DNA of 13,464 bases from Ruminococcus sp. (GCA_017481395.1 JAFUPE010000033.1:1-13464); one strand, 5' to 3'. Shown: positions 5,572-13,392, numbered from the stretch's first letter. Translations and numbers: made by a program. The notes: a model not told the origin generated them from the sequence alone.

Positions 5572-6972
5572 TTATTGACTGAGACGAGAAAAATCCTTTC
5601 TATTAAGCTCTAAAAAGAATAGAACAGCCACTACCAAAGCAACAAACTCGGCAATAGGAAACGCAAGCCAGATAAGATTTACGTCTACTCTTGAGAATAC
5701 GAGTGCGAGAGGCAAGATAATAATAACCTGTCTTAAAAGAGACATAAGAAGGCTTCGAACACCCTTGCCTACTGATTGGAATAATGCTGTAAATACAACG
5801 CCTACAGATGCAGGAAGGAAGCAAAGGCTGATTCTTCTTAAGGCAACTATACCGATATCGATATAATCGGGCTCCAGACCAAACAAATTAAGTAATCCCT
5901 TTGGGAAGGCATGGAAAATAACAGTACCCAAAAGCATAATAATTGCGGCTATTACAAGAGAATAGCGTAAGGTTTTCATCATACGCTCCTTAATTTTTGC
6001 TCCGTAATTATAACCGATAATGGGCGAAATACCTTGATTAAGACCAAATACAGGCATAAAAACAAAGCTCTGCATCTTGTAGTAAACTCCGTAAACAGTC
6101 TGTGCGGCAGTTGCAACATCGCCCGAGTACGCACCTGAGGTTTTAATAATAAAGTTGATAAGAACAACAGTAATTGAACCTACTGCCTGCATAACAATAC
6201 CAGAAAGTCCTACTCTGTAGATATCCTTAATAACATCCATTTTAAGTTTAAAGCCTTTAAATGAAATGCGGATACCTGTATTTTTCTTAAACAAAACGAT
6301 AATCAGGAAGAACATTGCAATCCACTGACCTGCAACAGTAGCAACAGCGGCACCCTTAACACCCATTTCAGGGAAGAGGCCAATACCGAATATCAAAAGC
6401 CAGTCAAGAATAATATTAGTAACAGCACCGATTATGTGAGAAGCCATAGGAAGCAGAGTATTACCTGTAGCCTGAATAGATTTTTCGAGCATAATCTGAA
6501 CAAAAGAGCCTAAGGAAAACACAAGGGCAATTGTTAGGTACTGGGTACCGTATGTAACAATCTGTTCGCTACCGCTGTTAAGAAATAGCATAAAGGGCCT
6601 TGAGGCAAAAACACCAAGAAGTGCAAAAAACACCCAAGTTATAACAGCAAGCAAAATACCATGAGTAGCGGCATACTCTGCCTCTTTACGTCTGCCCTCG
6701 CCTAAACGTCTTGCAATAACAGAATTTACACCTACCGCAGTACCAACAGCAAAAGCTACCATTAAAAGCTGCATGGGATAAGCCAAGGAAACAGCAGTTA
6801 ACGCATCGGAATTTCCGCCGTAAGCACCTAAAAACATACTGTCGACTACGTTATAAAGAGCTTGTATCAGCATTGAAAACATAGCCGGCAAACTCATTTT
6901 AAAAATTAAGCCCAACACAGGGGCAGTTCCCATTCGTACGGTGTTATTTTTATTCTTCATTGCATTCTCCAT
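5572..6972 (-). CDS. MATE family multidrug/cation efflux transporter
   Basis: A 12-helix membrane transporter of 466 aa, normal for the family, with two homologous six-helix halves separated near residue 235. MATE proteins export drugs or metabolites in exchange for H+ or Na+. The first helices carry the typical SLPAMFSMLIQALYNVVDSM pattern, followed by AVGTAVGVNSVIARRLGEG; the second half has a matching FMPVFGLNQGISPIIGYNYG stretch. It resembles MepA/NorM-like proteins of Clostridia; the substrate cannot be told. The ATG at 6972 has GAGAGG seven bases upstream; an ATG four codons later (6960) has its own GGAG and is a possible alternative. It overlaps the VanZ-like gene upstream by 23 bases, and a 37-base gap separates it from the next gene, so it probably belongs to the same long transcript. 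Confidence 0.93.
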   Translation of the reverse strand: MENAMKNKNNTVRMGTAPVLGLIFKMSLPAMFSMLIQALYNVVDSMFLGAYGGNSDALTAVSLAYPMQLLMVAFAVGTAVGVNSVIARRLGEGRRKEAEYAATHGILLAVITWVFFALLGVFASRPFMLFLNSGSEQIVTYGTQYLTIALVFSLGSFVQIMLEKSIQATGNTLLPMASHIIGAVTNIILDWLLIFGIGLFPEMGVKGAAVATVAGQWIAMFFLIIVLFKKNTGIRISFKGFKLKMDVIKDIYRVGLSGIVMQAVGSITVVLINFIIKTSGAYSGDVATAAQTVYGVYYKMQSFVFMPVFGLNQGISPIIGYNYGAKIKERMMKTLRYSLVIAAIIMLLGTVIFHAFPKGLLNLFGLEPDYIDIGIVALRRISLCFLPASVGVVFTALFQSVGKGVRSLLMSLLRQVIIILPLALVFSRVDVNLIWLAFPIAEFVALVVAVLFFLELNRKDFSRLSQ

Positions 6973-7456
6973 TACTTAACCTCTCTGAAACCATTATTTT
7001 TCTATTATTAATTAACACAGCGAATAAAAATACGCAAACAGCACCTAACAGTCCGCCTGTAATATCTATTACCAAGTCCGATACCTCAAATGCTCTTCCC
7101 TCTGAAAAAAGCTGAATGCACTCATCAATTAGTGCTACCAAGCTAAAACAAAGCATAGATAAAAGCATTGACTTGGCTTTTACCAAGAAAAAGCTCAGCA
7201 TTGTAAGCATAGATAAAACGCCCAAAAGACCGAACTCGCAGAAATGTGCAAGGGTTCGAACTATTACCTGAGTAAATACAAAGTCTATTCCAAGAATTGA
7301 CATAAGATTATTAAGAAATGCCATTATTCTGCCTGATGATGCACCTGAAACTTCGGCATTTTGCATGGAATTTGAAAAAATAAAAGCAACAAGCAACAGT
7401 GTTAAGAATGACAGTAAAATTCTTGCGAACAAAAGGGATTTTTGCTTAAATTTCAT
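6950..7456 (-). CDS. VanZ-like family membrane protein
   Basis: A small membrane protein of 168 aa with four predicted helices (about 10-27, 65-90, 98-115 and 127-150). Conserved VanZ-like features are present: FSNSMQ (27-32) after the first helix, R67-x-x-AHFxEF, and DECIQLFxxGRxxEVxDLxID (111-131). VanZ gives low-level teicoplanin resistance in enterococci, but most family members have no known role, and this should not be read as a resistance gene. The start at 7456 is supported by GGGTGA. Upstream in-frame starts at 7468 (ATG) and 7507 (TTG) are rejected because 7468 lies about four bases from the predicted transcription start and 7507 lies in the -35 box. It is the first gene of the six-gene minus-strand cluster. 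Confidence 0.85.
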   Translation of the reverse strand: MKFKQKSLLFARILLSFLTLLLVAFIFSNSMQNAEVSGASSGRIMAFLNNLMSILGIDFVFTQVIVRTLAHFCEFGLLGVLSMLTMLSFFLVKAKSMLLSMLCFSLVALIDECIQLFSEGRAFEVSDLVIDITGGLLGAVCVFLFAVLINNRKIMVSERLSNGECNEE

Positions 7457-7478
7457 ATAATCACCCATTCTAAATGAT

Positions 7479-7507
7479 ATTTTATCTAATTTAGGGTGAG
7501 ATGTCAA
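7479..7507 (-). promoter_or_regulatory. Promoter of the VanZ-MATE-M50-radical SAM cluster
   Basis: On the minus strand a perfect TTGACA (7507-7502) and TAAAAT (7484-7479) are 17 bp apart, with a predicted start near 7472 and a leader of about 16 bases. No equally good promoter is visible inside the cluster, so it may drive all six genes. Confidence 0.8.
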
Positions 7508-7516
7508 TTTTTTATG

Positions 7517-7545
7517 TTGTAAAAATCAAAATAATATTATATAAT
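7517..7545 (+). promoter_or_regulatory. Promoter of the PF06695 exporter gene
   Basis: TTGTAA (7517-7522) and a perfect TATAAT (7540-7545) are 17 bp apart, with a start near 7552. The -35 boxes of this and the divergent VanZ promoter are only 9 bp apart, so polymerase or a regulator bound at one would affect the other. Confidence 0.72.
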
Positions 7546-7589
7546 ATAAATTGTCTATGACATATAAATGAACTTATCCGAGGTACATT

Positions 7590-8156
7590 ATGCTTAGTAA
7601 AATCAAAACTCTGGCAATACAGGCTTCTGCTACTGCAGATGAGCACGCAGGCTTAACCGAAACTATTGTTAACAACATTGTAGGCGTTATGGGCGGTGTT
7701 CCTGCTGAGCTTGTAGTCTTTATAATTTCGCTCTTTCCTATACTTGAGTGCAGGGGCGGAATGATTGCCGCTAGCCTTTTAGGTGTTGACTACTGGCTTG
7801 CCGTTATCATAAGCATTATCGGTAATCTTTTACCCATTCCCTTTATTTTTCTGTTTATCGAAAAAGTTTTTAATCTTATGAAAAAAACAAAGCACTTGGG
7901 AAAGCTTGTTAATAAAATTGAAGCAAAGGCCATGAAGCAATCTTCAAAGGTTACCAAGTATAAAAGATGGGGTTTGCTTCTTTTTGTTGGCATTCCTCTT
8001 CCCGGTACAGGTGCATGGACAGGTGCACTTATAGCTGTGCTTTTAAAGCTTAATCTTAAGGATTCTGTTATAAGCATTCTTGTAGGTGTAGTTATGGCTA
8101 TGACGATTATGTCTTTTATAACCTACGGAATTCCTTGGGTTGTTTCATTATTCTGA
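7590..8156 (+). CDS. Small multi-drug export family protein (PF06695, COG2426)
   Basis: A membrane protein of 188 aa. An N-terminal part of about 38 polar residues precedes the conserved core. Family signatures are SLFPILECRGGMIA (47-60) and, after a basic loop, GIPLPGTGAWTGALIA (134-149); the two P/G-rich motifs probably form re-entrant loops, similar to those of DedA-type proteins. About four hydrophobic stretches are present. Despite the family name, the transported substrate is not established. GAGGT seven bases upstream supports the ATG at 7590. The gene has its own promoter and is followed by a terminator-like hairpin eight bases after its stop codon. Confidence 0.85.
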   Translation: MLSKIKTLAIQASATADEHAGLTETIVNNIVGVMGGVPAELVVFIISLFPILECRGGMIAASLLGVDYWLAVIISIIGNLLPIPFIFLFIEKVFNLMKKTKHLGKLVNKIEAKAMKQSSKVTKYKRWGLLLFVGIPLPGTGAWTGALIAVLLKLNLKDSVISILVGVVMAMTIMSFITYGIPWVVSLF

Positions 8157-8163
8157 TTATTTA

Positions 8164-8193
8164 GGGCAATTTTTATAATTGCCCCTATTTTTT
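8164..8193 (+). terminator. Terminator-like hairpin before the FAD oxidoreductase pair
   Basis: An 8-bp perfect stem (8164-8171 GGGCAATT with 8177-8184) with a five-base loop is followed by CTATTTTTT. It lies just before AGGTG, the ribosome binding site of the next gene, whose ATG is at 8204. There is no room for a promoter between the hairpin and that gene. Confidence 0.75.
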
Positions 8194-8203
8194 AGGTGTT
8201 ACT

Positions 8204-9421
8204 ATGAGTAAGCATTATGATATTATCGTTATCGGCGGCGGTGCAAGCGGACTTTTTTTCACCGCATTAGTCGCCGACAAATACAAAAATCTTAAAATAG
8301 CTGTTATTGAAAAAAATCAGAGAGTAGGCAAAAAACTGCTTGTGACAGGCAACGGCAGATGTAACCTTACTAACGTTTTTGCAAGCAAAGATAATTACCA
8401 TGGAAGCGTCAAGCCTTTTATTGGTGACGTTCTTAGTGCCTGCCCTCCACAAAAGGTACTTGAGATTTTTCATAGGTTAGGACTTATAACAAGGGCTGAT
8501 GATTTCGGCAGAGTATACCCTAAATCAAATCAGGCAAGCTCGGTACTTGATGTGCTTCGCTATAACTGCGAGAAGGAAAACGTAGACTTTTTCTGCGAAG
8601 AAAAAGTAATTAAAATAGAAAAACAAAAGGGCTTCTTTTCAGTTACTACAGATAATAATTTTTTCACAACAGATAAGCTTATTTTTGCAACAGGCGGTGC
8701 GGCGGCTCCAAAAGCAGGCGGTGACAAGTCGGGCTATCAGCTTTTAAGAAGTCTTGGTCACACAATTATCAAACCTTCTCCTGCCCTGTGTCCTGTATGT
8801 GTCAAGTCCGAACACCTCAAATCACTTAAAGGTGTAAGAGCACAAGGCGAGGTTATCCTTTTAGAAAACGGAAAAGAAATTGCAGCCGAAGAAGGCGAAA
8901 TTCAGTTTACAGAAACTGCACTTTCCGGAATATGCGTTTTTAATCTTTCGCAATATATTGAAAACGACAAAAATTACCTTTTAAGGGTTAAACTTCTTCA
9001 TGAATACGATTTTAAAAGTATTTTCGAAATACTTTTAAATAACAGAAACACCTACGCTATCTTTGATTCCGAAAACCTTTTTACAGGAATTTTTCACAAA
9101 AGGCTTGCACAAATTCTTTTGAAATCTGCAGGTATTTCTCTTGGTAAAAAAGTAAGAGATATAAGCGACAAAGAGCTTAAAAGTATTGCAGGACTTATCA
9201 ACAACTTTGATTTTGAAGTATCGGGTCTTTCGGACTTTAGCAATGCTCAGGTCACCAAGGGCGGGGTTAAAGGTGACGAAATTGACCCAAAGACTTTTGA
9301 AAGCAAGAAAACAAAGGGGCTTTACGTTATAGGTGAAGCTCTTGACTGCAACGGTGATTGTGGCGGTTATAATCTGCAATTTGCCTTTGCAACAGGATAT
9401 TTGGCGGCAAGGAATTTATGA
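8204..9421 (+). CDS. BaiN/YhiN (HI0933) family NAD(P)/FAD-dependent oxidoreductase
   Basis: A cytoplasmic flavoprotein of 405 aa, normal for the family. The FAD-binding Rossmann motif is at the N-terminus (IGGGASGL, G11-x-G13-x-x-G16) with an acidic residue closing the second strand (VIEK). The diagnostic KKLLVTGNGRCNLTN is at 43-57. The C-terminal part GLYVIGEALDCNGDCGGYNL (372-391) is the second FAD contact, typical of HI0933-like proteins. Members have been given roles as diverse as bile-acid intermediate reduction (BaiN) and aminoacetone oxidation, so the substrate here is open. AGGTG lies upstream of the ATG at 8204. The stop overlaps the next start as ATGA, so it is translationally coupled to the second flavoprotein. 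Confidence 0.92.
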   Translation: MSKHYDIIVIGGGASGLFFTALVADKYKNLKIAVIEKNQRVGKKLLVTGNGRCNLTNVFASKDNYHGSVKPFIGDVLSACPPQKVLEIFHRLGLITRADDFGRVYPKSNQASSVLDVLRYNCEKENVDFFCEEKVIKIEKQKGFFSVTTDNNFFTTDKLIFATGGAAAPKAGGDKSGYQLLRSLGHTIIKPSPALCPVCVKSEHLKSLKGVRAQGEVILLENGKEIAAEEGEIQFTETALSGICVFNLSQYIENDKNYLLRVKLLHEYDFKSIFEILLNNRNTYAIFDSENLFTGIFHKRLAQILLKSAGISLGKKVRDISDKELKSIAGLINNFDFEVSGLSDFSNAQVTKGGVKGDEIDPKTFESKKTKGLYVIGEALDCNGDCGGYNLQFAFATGYLAARNL

Positions 9422-10992
9422 TTAAGGTTAATAATTTAAAGCTTCCTGTGGGTTATGAAGCCAATGATGTAAAGCTGACTATCATGAAAAGCCTAAAGCT
9501 TAATGAACAAAGCATCGAAAGCTTCAGACTACATAGGGTAAGTATAGATGCACGAAAAAAAGATAATATTTATTATAACGCAACTGCCACGGTAAAGCTT
9601 AGAGTAAACGAAGATAAAATAATCAGTAGGTTCAGTAACGCCGAATCCTTTGCTCCCTACCGCTACAACTTTACTGCTACAAAAGAGCTTAACGAAAGAC
9701 CCATTGTAGTAGGTAGCGGTCCTGCTGGACTTTTTGCAGCTTTAACGTTAGCTAAATTTGGTGCAAAACCTATAGTAATTGAACGAGGCAAGGACGTAGA
9801 CTCAAGAACAGAGGATGTTGAGCTTTTCTTTAAATATGCTTTGCTTAATCCATGCTCAAACATTCAGTTTGGAGAAGGCGGTGCAGGCACGTTTTCTGAC
9901 GGAAAACTTAACACAGGCACCAACGACAGTCGTTCTACTCACGTGCTGAGGACGTTTGTAGAATTCGGTGCTCAGGAGGAAATTCTGATTAACGCAAAAC
10001 CCCATATCGGAACGGACGTGCTAAAAAATGTTATTAAAAACATTCGCAAAGAAATCATTTTGCTTGGCGGAGAATTTTTATTCGAAACAACTGTTACCGA
10101 CCTTGTTATAAAAGACGGTGCACTTAAAGGTGTAACAATATCTAACAACGGAAAGGCTGAAACTATTGCTACCGATTGTGCTATACTTGCAATTGGCCAC
10201 AGTGCAAGAGATACCTTTAGCATGCTTCTTAACAAAGGCGTGATTTTACAGCAAAAGCCTTTTTCGATGGGTGTAAGAATTGAGCATAAAGCCAAAAACA
10301 TTAACAAATGTCAGTACGGAAAATTTGCACATAGACTGCCGACTGCCGATTATAAGCTAAGCACTAAAGATTCCACAGGCAGAGGCGTGTATACTTTTTG
10401 TATGTGCCCCGGCGGATACGTTGTTAATGCATCAAGTGAAGAGGGGCAGCTTTGCACAAACGGCATGAGTTACAGCAAGAGAGACGGAGAAAACTCTAAT
10501 TCGGCTGTACTTGTAAGCATTTATCCCGAGGATTTCTCGGATACCTCTCCCCTTGCAGGTGTAATGCTTCAACAAAATATCGAGCGAAAAGCTTTTGAGG
10601 CAGGCGGCAAAGATTACTGTGCACCCATAGAAACTGTCGCAAGCTTTATTAATAACAGCAACAACAAATTTGGTTCGGTAAAGCCCACAATAAAACCGGG
10701 GTATAATCTTACAAAGCTTGAAAAAGTTTTTCCCGACCACATTACCAAGGGACTAAAAGAAGGACTTTCAGCCTTCGCAAGAAGAATGCCGGCGTTTAAC
10801 GCCGAGGATGCTATACTTACGGCAGCAGAAACCCGAAGCTCTTCCCCTGTCAGAATTGTAAGAAACGAAAGATTAGAGGCAATTAATATCAAAGGTTTAT
10901 TTCCCTGCGGCGAAGGAGCTGGCTATGCAGGCGGAATAGTGTCAGCGGCTGTTGACGGTATTAAGTGTGCAGAAATGATATTGACAAAATAA
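9418..10992 (+). CDS. COG2509 family FAD-dependent dehydrogenase
   Basis: A cytoplasmic flavoprotein of 524 aa. An N-terminal domain of about 90 residues (starting MIKVNNLKLP, with the conserved SIDARKKDNIYY near 42-53) precedes the FAD domain with GSGPAGL (G99-x-G101-x-x-G104). The family pattern IQFGEGGAGTFSDGKLNTG follows, and the C-terminal FAD contact GLFPCGEGAGYAGGIVSAA closes the protein. This domain order is that of COG2509, a family that is widespread in Clostridia and has no assigned substrate. The start at 9418 sits inside the stop of the preceding flavoprotein gene (ATGA), with AAGGA upstream. The gene is followed by a strong terminator shared with the convergent CLC gene. Confidence 0.92.
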   Translation: MIKVNNLKLPVGYEANDVKLTIMKSLKLNEQSIESFRLHRVSIDARKKDNIYYNATATVKLRVNEDKIISRFSNAESFAPYRYNFTATKELNERPIVVGSGPAGLFAALTLAKFGAKPIVIERGKDVDSRTEDVELFFKYALLNPCSNIQFGEGGAGTFSDGKLNTGTNDSRSTHVLRTFVEFGAQEEILINAKPHIGTDVLKNVIKNIRKEIILLGGEFLFETTVTDLVIKDGALKGVTISNNGKAETIATDCAILAIGHSARDTFSMLLNKGVILQQKPFSMGVRIEHKAKNINKCQYGKFAHRLPTADYKLSTKDSTGRGVYTFCMCPGGYVVNASSEEGQLCTNGMSYSKRDGENSNSAVLVSIYPEDFSDTSPLAGVMLQQNIERKAFEAGGKDYCAPIETVASFINNSNNKFGSVKPTIKPGYNLTKLEKVFPDHITKGLKEGLSAFARRMPAFNAEDAILTAAETRSSSPVRIVRNERLEAINIKGLFPCGEGAGYAGGIVSAAVDGIKCAEMILTK

Positions 10993-10994
10993 AT

Positions 10995-11030
10995 AATCAC
11001 CTGAGCAAAAAGCTCAGGTGATTTTCTTTT
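10995..11030. terminator. Bidirectional terminator between convergent operons
   Basis: A perfect 12-bp stem (10995-11006 AATCACCTGAGC with 11012-11023) and an A5 loop, with TTCTTTT on the plus side and a T-rich ATTTATTTT on the minus side. It serves both the FAD oxidoreductase genes (plus) and the CLC gene (minus), whose stop codons lie within a few bases of it. Confidence 0.9.
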
Positions 11031-12627
11031 AAACTACTGTATCAATATGCTCGTCGTATTCCTGCGTACCAACTATTGAGATAAGCTCTCGCTTAGTAAA
11101 GGCTTCGTTATAGGTAGAATATCTTACGTGCAGGATATCCCCCGCTTTAAGCTGTTTGCCGCCATGAACGTCTACCTCGGCATCCTTATCGGCACTTTTT
11201 ACAGATAAAACAAACAGATTGCTTGGCCAAAGAATATCACGGATTTGCTTGCCCACAGCAAAAGACGAAGCTTTAACCTTAACAAAAGTATCATATACCT
11301 GTCGCTCTTTTCCAGAATAATGGCTTTCTACTGAGTTTTCAAGAGCTATGTCGGTTATAGACTTGGCATCAAACATCTCGGTTATAATATAAGAAACACA
11401 AGCAGTAACAATTACCGGAAGAATGTAGCCGCTACAGGACAAAGCCTCAATAGCAAAAACCATGGCTGTAAAAGGGGTCTTCATCATACCTGAAATACAG
11501 GCTATAATACCGAGAACAACAATTAGAGTGTAATACTCTTCAGAGACGCCAAAGCTTACAAAAAGCTTGCCTACTAAAGAAGAAACGGTAGCACCCAGTG
11601 CCATTATAGGCAGAAAAAGTCCGCCTGTAATACCGCTGGAATTAGCAGTAAAGGTAAGGGTTGTCCTTATGAACAAAATCGCCAAAAGCATTATAAAAGA
11701 CGGAGAAGCAAGTAAAAGCTCCTCTATAAGATGATGGCCTGTTGAAACAAAAGAAAACGAGAAAAGACCGGCTATCAGCGTTAATGTATAAACTGCAAAT
11801 ATTTTATACTTTACAGGAATAAAGGAAAGCCTTTTGTTTAAAAGTGAGCTTATAAGTCTGTAATACTTAAGTACAAGCACCGCAACAACTCCTACTGCAA
11901 CACCTAAAACCAAAGGAATCCATATATCACGGATTCTGAAATCCGGCAAAGAAACACTATGAAACATACGTGTATTAACGTTAAAGAAAAGAGATAAAAA
12001 CTCTACAGTTATGTGTGCAAACATTACAGATGTAGAAGACACTATCATTATCATAGGCGAAAAGCTTTGGTGTGCCTCTTCAAGAGCAAAGACAATGCCG
12101 GACACAGGTGCACCTGTTGCAACTGAAAAGCCTGCACACGCACCGCCTGTCATTGAGTATCTGCTCCACGCTCTATGCTTCTTTAAAAGAGGAGAAACAC
12201 TTCCTCTGCCCAAAAGTGTACCCATCTGAACAGAGGGACCTTCGTTACCTAAAGGAACACCGATTAAAAATGAAACAAGGGAAAGAAAAAACACACCTAT
12301 AAGATTAATAAACCATCTAAAAGGCAACATTCCTCTGATGATGCCGATAGATGTAGGAATTCCGCCGCCCTTTAGATTGGGCATCTTTTTATAGAGATTT
12401 GAAAATAAAATAGCTAAGCCAATAAAACCAACTATAACTAAGGCAATCCAATAAGGATTGAGCTTTAAAAAATCATAGCCTTTTTCGGATATCCCAATAA
12501 CTAAGCTTGCACACTTTTTATAAAGAGTTATTACAAGTGCTGTAAGCACACCTGTGATAGAACCAAACACAAAAGCAGGACATATTAAATTTATGAAATA
12601 ATTTATATAGCTTTTAAACTTACTCAT
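11029..12627 (-). CDS. CLC family chloride/proton antiporter with C-terminal TrkA-C (RCK) domain
   Basis: A membrane protein of 532 aa: a CLC core (about 15-420) and a cytoplasmic TrkA-C-like domain (about 445-525). Key CLC motifs are visible: GGGIP (87-91) in place of the usual GSGIP, GNEGP (127-131) with the gating glutamate E129, LEE (182-184) where E184 corresponds to the internal proton glutamate of E. coli ClcA, and GGLFLP (335-340). Both glutamates point to a Cl-/H+ antiporter and not a channel. The glycine in place of the pore serine may alter anion preference. The TrkA-C domain is found in many prokaryotic CLCs and suggests ligand gating. GAGG precedes the ATG at 12627. It lies 15 bases after the membrane-anchored Mrr-like gene, so the two probably form an operon. 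Confidence 0.9.
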   Translation of the reverse strand: MSKFKSYINYFINLICPAFVFGSITGVLTALVITLYKKCASLVIGISEKGYDFLKLNPYWIALVIVGFIGLAILFSNLYKKMPNLKGGGIPTSIGIIRGMLPFRWFINLIGVFFLSLVSFLIGVPLGNEGPSVQMGTLLGRGSVSPLLKKHRAWSRYSMTGGACAGFSVATGAPVSGIVFALEEAHQSFSPMIMIVSSTSVMFAHITVEFLSLFFNVNTRMFHSVSLPDFRIRDIWIPLVLGVAVGVVAVLVLKYYRLISSLLNKRLSFIPVKYKIFAVYTLTLIAGLFSFSFVSTGHHLIEELLLASPSFIMLLAILFIRTTLTFTANSSGITGGLFLPIMALGATVSSLVGKLFVSFGVSEEYYTLIVVLGIIACISGMMKTPFTAMVFAIEALSCSGYILPVIVTACVSYIITEMFDAKSITDIALENSVESHYSGKERQVYDTFVKVKASSFAVGKQIRDILWPSNLFVLSVKSADKDAEVDVHGGKQLKAGDILHVRYSTYNEAFTKRELISIVGTQEYDEHIDTVV

Positions 12628-12642
12628 ACTTGCCTCTTCAAA

Positions 12643-13179
12643 TTATTTATTCTTTAAATTAAAAAGCAGCATATCAATAATTACGTCTCTGTCAATAACA
12701 TGAGCTTTATACCTTTTACAGTACGATGCAGCATCCTTGCTAAGACGAGAATTGGTCGCTATACCCTTGTTATTATTTGGGTTATCCAACACACGGGTCA
12801 ATACTTCATCATAAGAAATATAATCCGCGGACTGAATAAATTCAAAATTAAGAACCTTTTTGCCTTCAGCAAAATCACAACGTAATATATATCCATTAGA
12901 AAAAGCTTCAGCGATTATTTCAGATGCTTTATCGGTAAATTCAGAGCTATCACAGCTATCAAGCTCGTGTAAAACAGGTAGTATTTTTTTATATCTGTTT
13001 ACATCAATTGCATATTTAATAAGTAATATAACTACGATTACCGCAATAACAGCAACTGCATACACAGCCATAAGAGCAATAAAAACCGTAATGCCGATTA
13101 CCGCACTAAATCCAAGAGTAAAGACACCGCGACCAATATCCTTTTTAGAAATATCATACAACTTTCGATTTCTTCTCAT
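12643..13179 (-). CDS. Two-helix membrane protein with a degenerate Mrr-like (PD-(D/E)xK) domain
   Basis: A 178-aa protein not recognised by name. A basic N-terminus (MRRNRK) is followed by a long hydrophobic stretch (about 18-55) that is probably a two-helix hairpin, so both ends are cytoplasmic. The C-terminal part, KGIATNSRLSKDAASYCKRY then HVIDRDVIIDML (138-171), resembles the end of Mrr-type restriction endonuclease domains (a G-V-x-T-N-S-x-[FL]-[ST]-K-x-A pattern followed by L-I-D-x-D-x-L). The catalytic core of that fold (a D, then E/Q-x-K) is not seen: the place expected for Q-x-K reads NFEFIQS, without lysine. The start at 13179 is supported by GAGG; a TTG at 13209 lies next to the -10 box and is rejected. 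If the fold is right, it is a tethered, probably non-cleaving domain. The gene is convincing; the fold assignment is moderate. Confidence 0.7.
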   Translation of the reverse strand: MRRNRKLYDISKKDIGRGVFTLGFSAVIGITVFIALMAVYAVAVIAVIVVILLIKYAIDVNRYKKILPVLHELDSCDSSEFTDKASEIIAEAFSNGYILRCDFAEGKKVLNFEFIQSADYISYDEVLTRVLDNPNNNKGIATNSRLSKDAASYCKRYKAHVIDRDVIIDMLLFNLKNK

Positions 13180-13197
13180 ACCTTTCGCCTCAAAAAA

Positions 13198-13226
13198 ATT
13201 ATAACACAAAATTAAATGATAAGCAA
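13198..13226 (-). promoter_or_regulatory. Promoter of the Mrr-like/CLC operon
   Basis: On the minus strand TTGCTT (13226-13221) and a perfect TATAAT (13203-13198) are 17 bp apart. The predicted start near 13191 leaves a short leader with GAGG before the ATG at 13179. The -35 box is only half-matched. Confidence 0.65.
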
Positions 13227-13289
13227 TATTTCATATTATTACATAATAAATACAAACTGAAGCTTATGATATACTATTTCGTCGTAAAG

Positions 13290-13324
13290 AATAAAAACGA
13301 CAAGTTCGACTTGTCGTTTTTATT
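13290..13324. terminator. Strong terminator hairpin
   Basis: A perfect 15-bp stem (13290-13304 AATAAAAACGACAAG with 13310-13324) and a five-base loop, with T runs inside the stem ends on both strands. It lies 68 bases after the stop of the partial gene at the right edge (minus strand) and upstream of the Mrr-like promoter, so it most likely ends that gene's transcript. Confidence 0.8.
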
Positions 13325-13392
13325 GCGAAAGACTACCTAAACGGAGCAAAATCGAGGTAAGAAAGCCTAAAAGTATGCGAAGATGCATATCA

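Noticed and set aside
6950..7456. VanZ-like gene as evidence of a glycopeptide resistance cluster
   Set aside because: No vanHAX, vanY or vanRS genes are nearby, and VanZ-like proteins are common in Clostridia without resistance functions.
7457..7507. N-terminal extension of the VanZ-like gene to a TTG start at 7507
   Set aside because: The TTG is the start of the TTGACA -35 box, and the extension lacks a ribosome binding site. The ATG at 7456 has GGGTGA upstream and a protein start typical of the family.
9035..10892. Several minus-strand open frames of 66 to 114 codons under the FAD oxidoreductase genes
   Set aside because: They are antisense shadows of two clearly conserved proteins and lack ribosome binding sites and family features.
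12011..13204. Plus-strand open frames opposite the CLC and Mrr-like genes
   Set aside because: They show no recognisable domains and lie opposite well-supported genes; one is merely the complement of the hydrophobic region.
13180..13209. Extension of the Mrr-like gene to a TTG start at 13209
   Set aside because: The first codons read through the TATAAT -10 box, upstream of the expected transcription start. The ATG at 13179 has GAGG at a good distance.
13247..13275. Possible plus-strand promoter with TATACT at 13270-13275 driving a small RNA ending at the 13290-13324 hairpin
   Set aside because: No acceptable -35 box lies 17 bp upstream (TAAATA), and the RNA would consist of little beyond the hairpin. 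The terminator is better explained by the minus-strand gene at the right edge.
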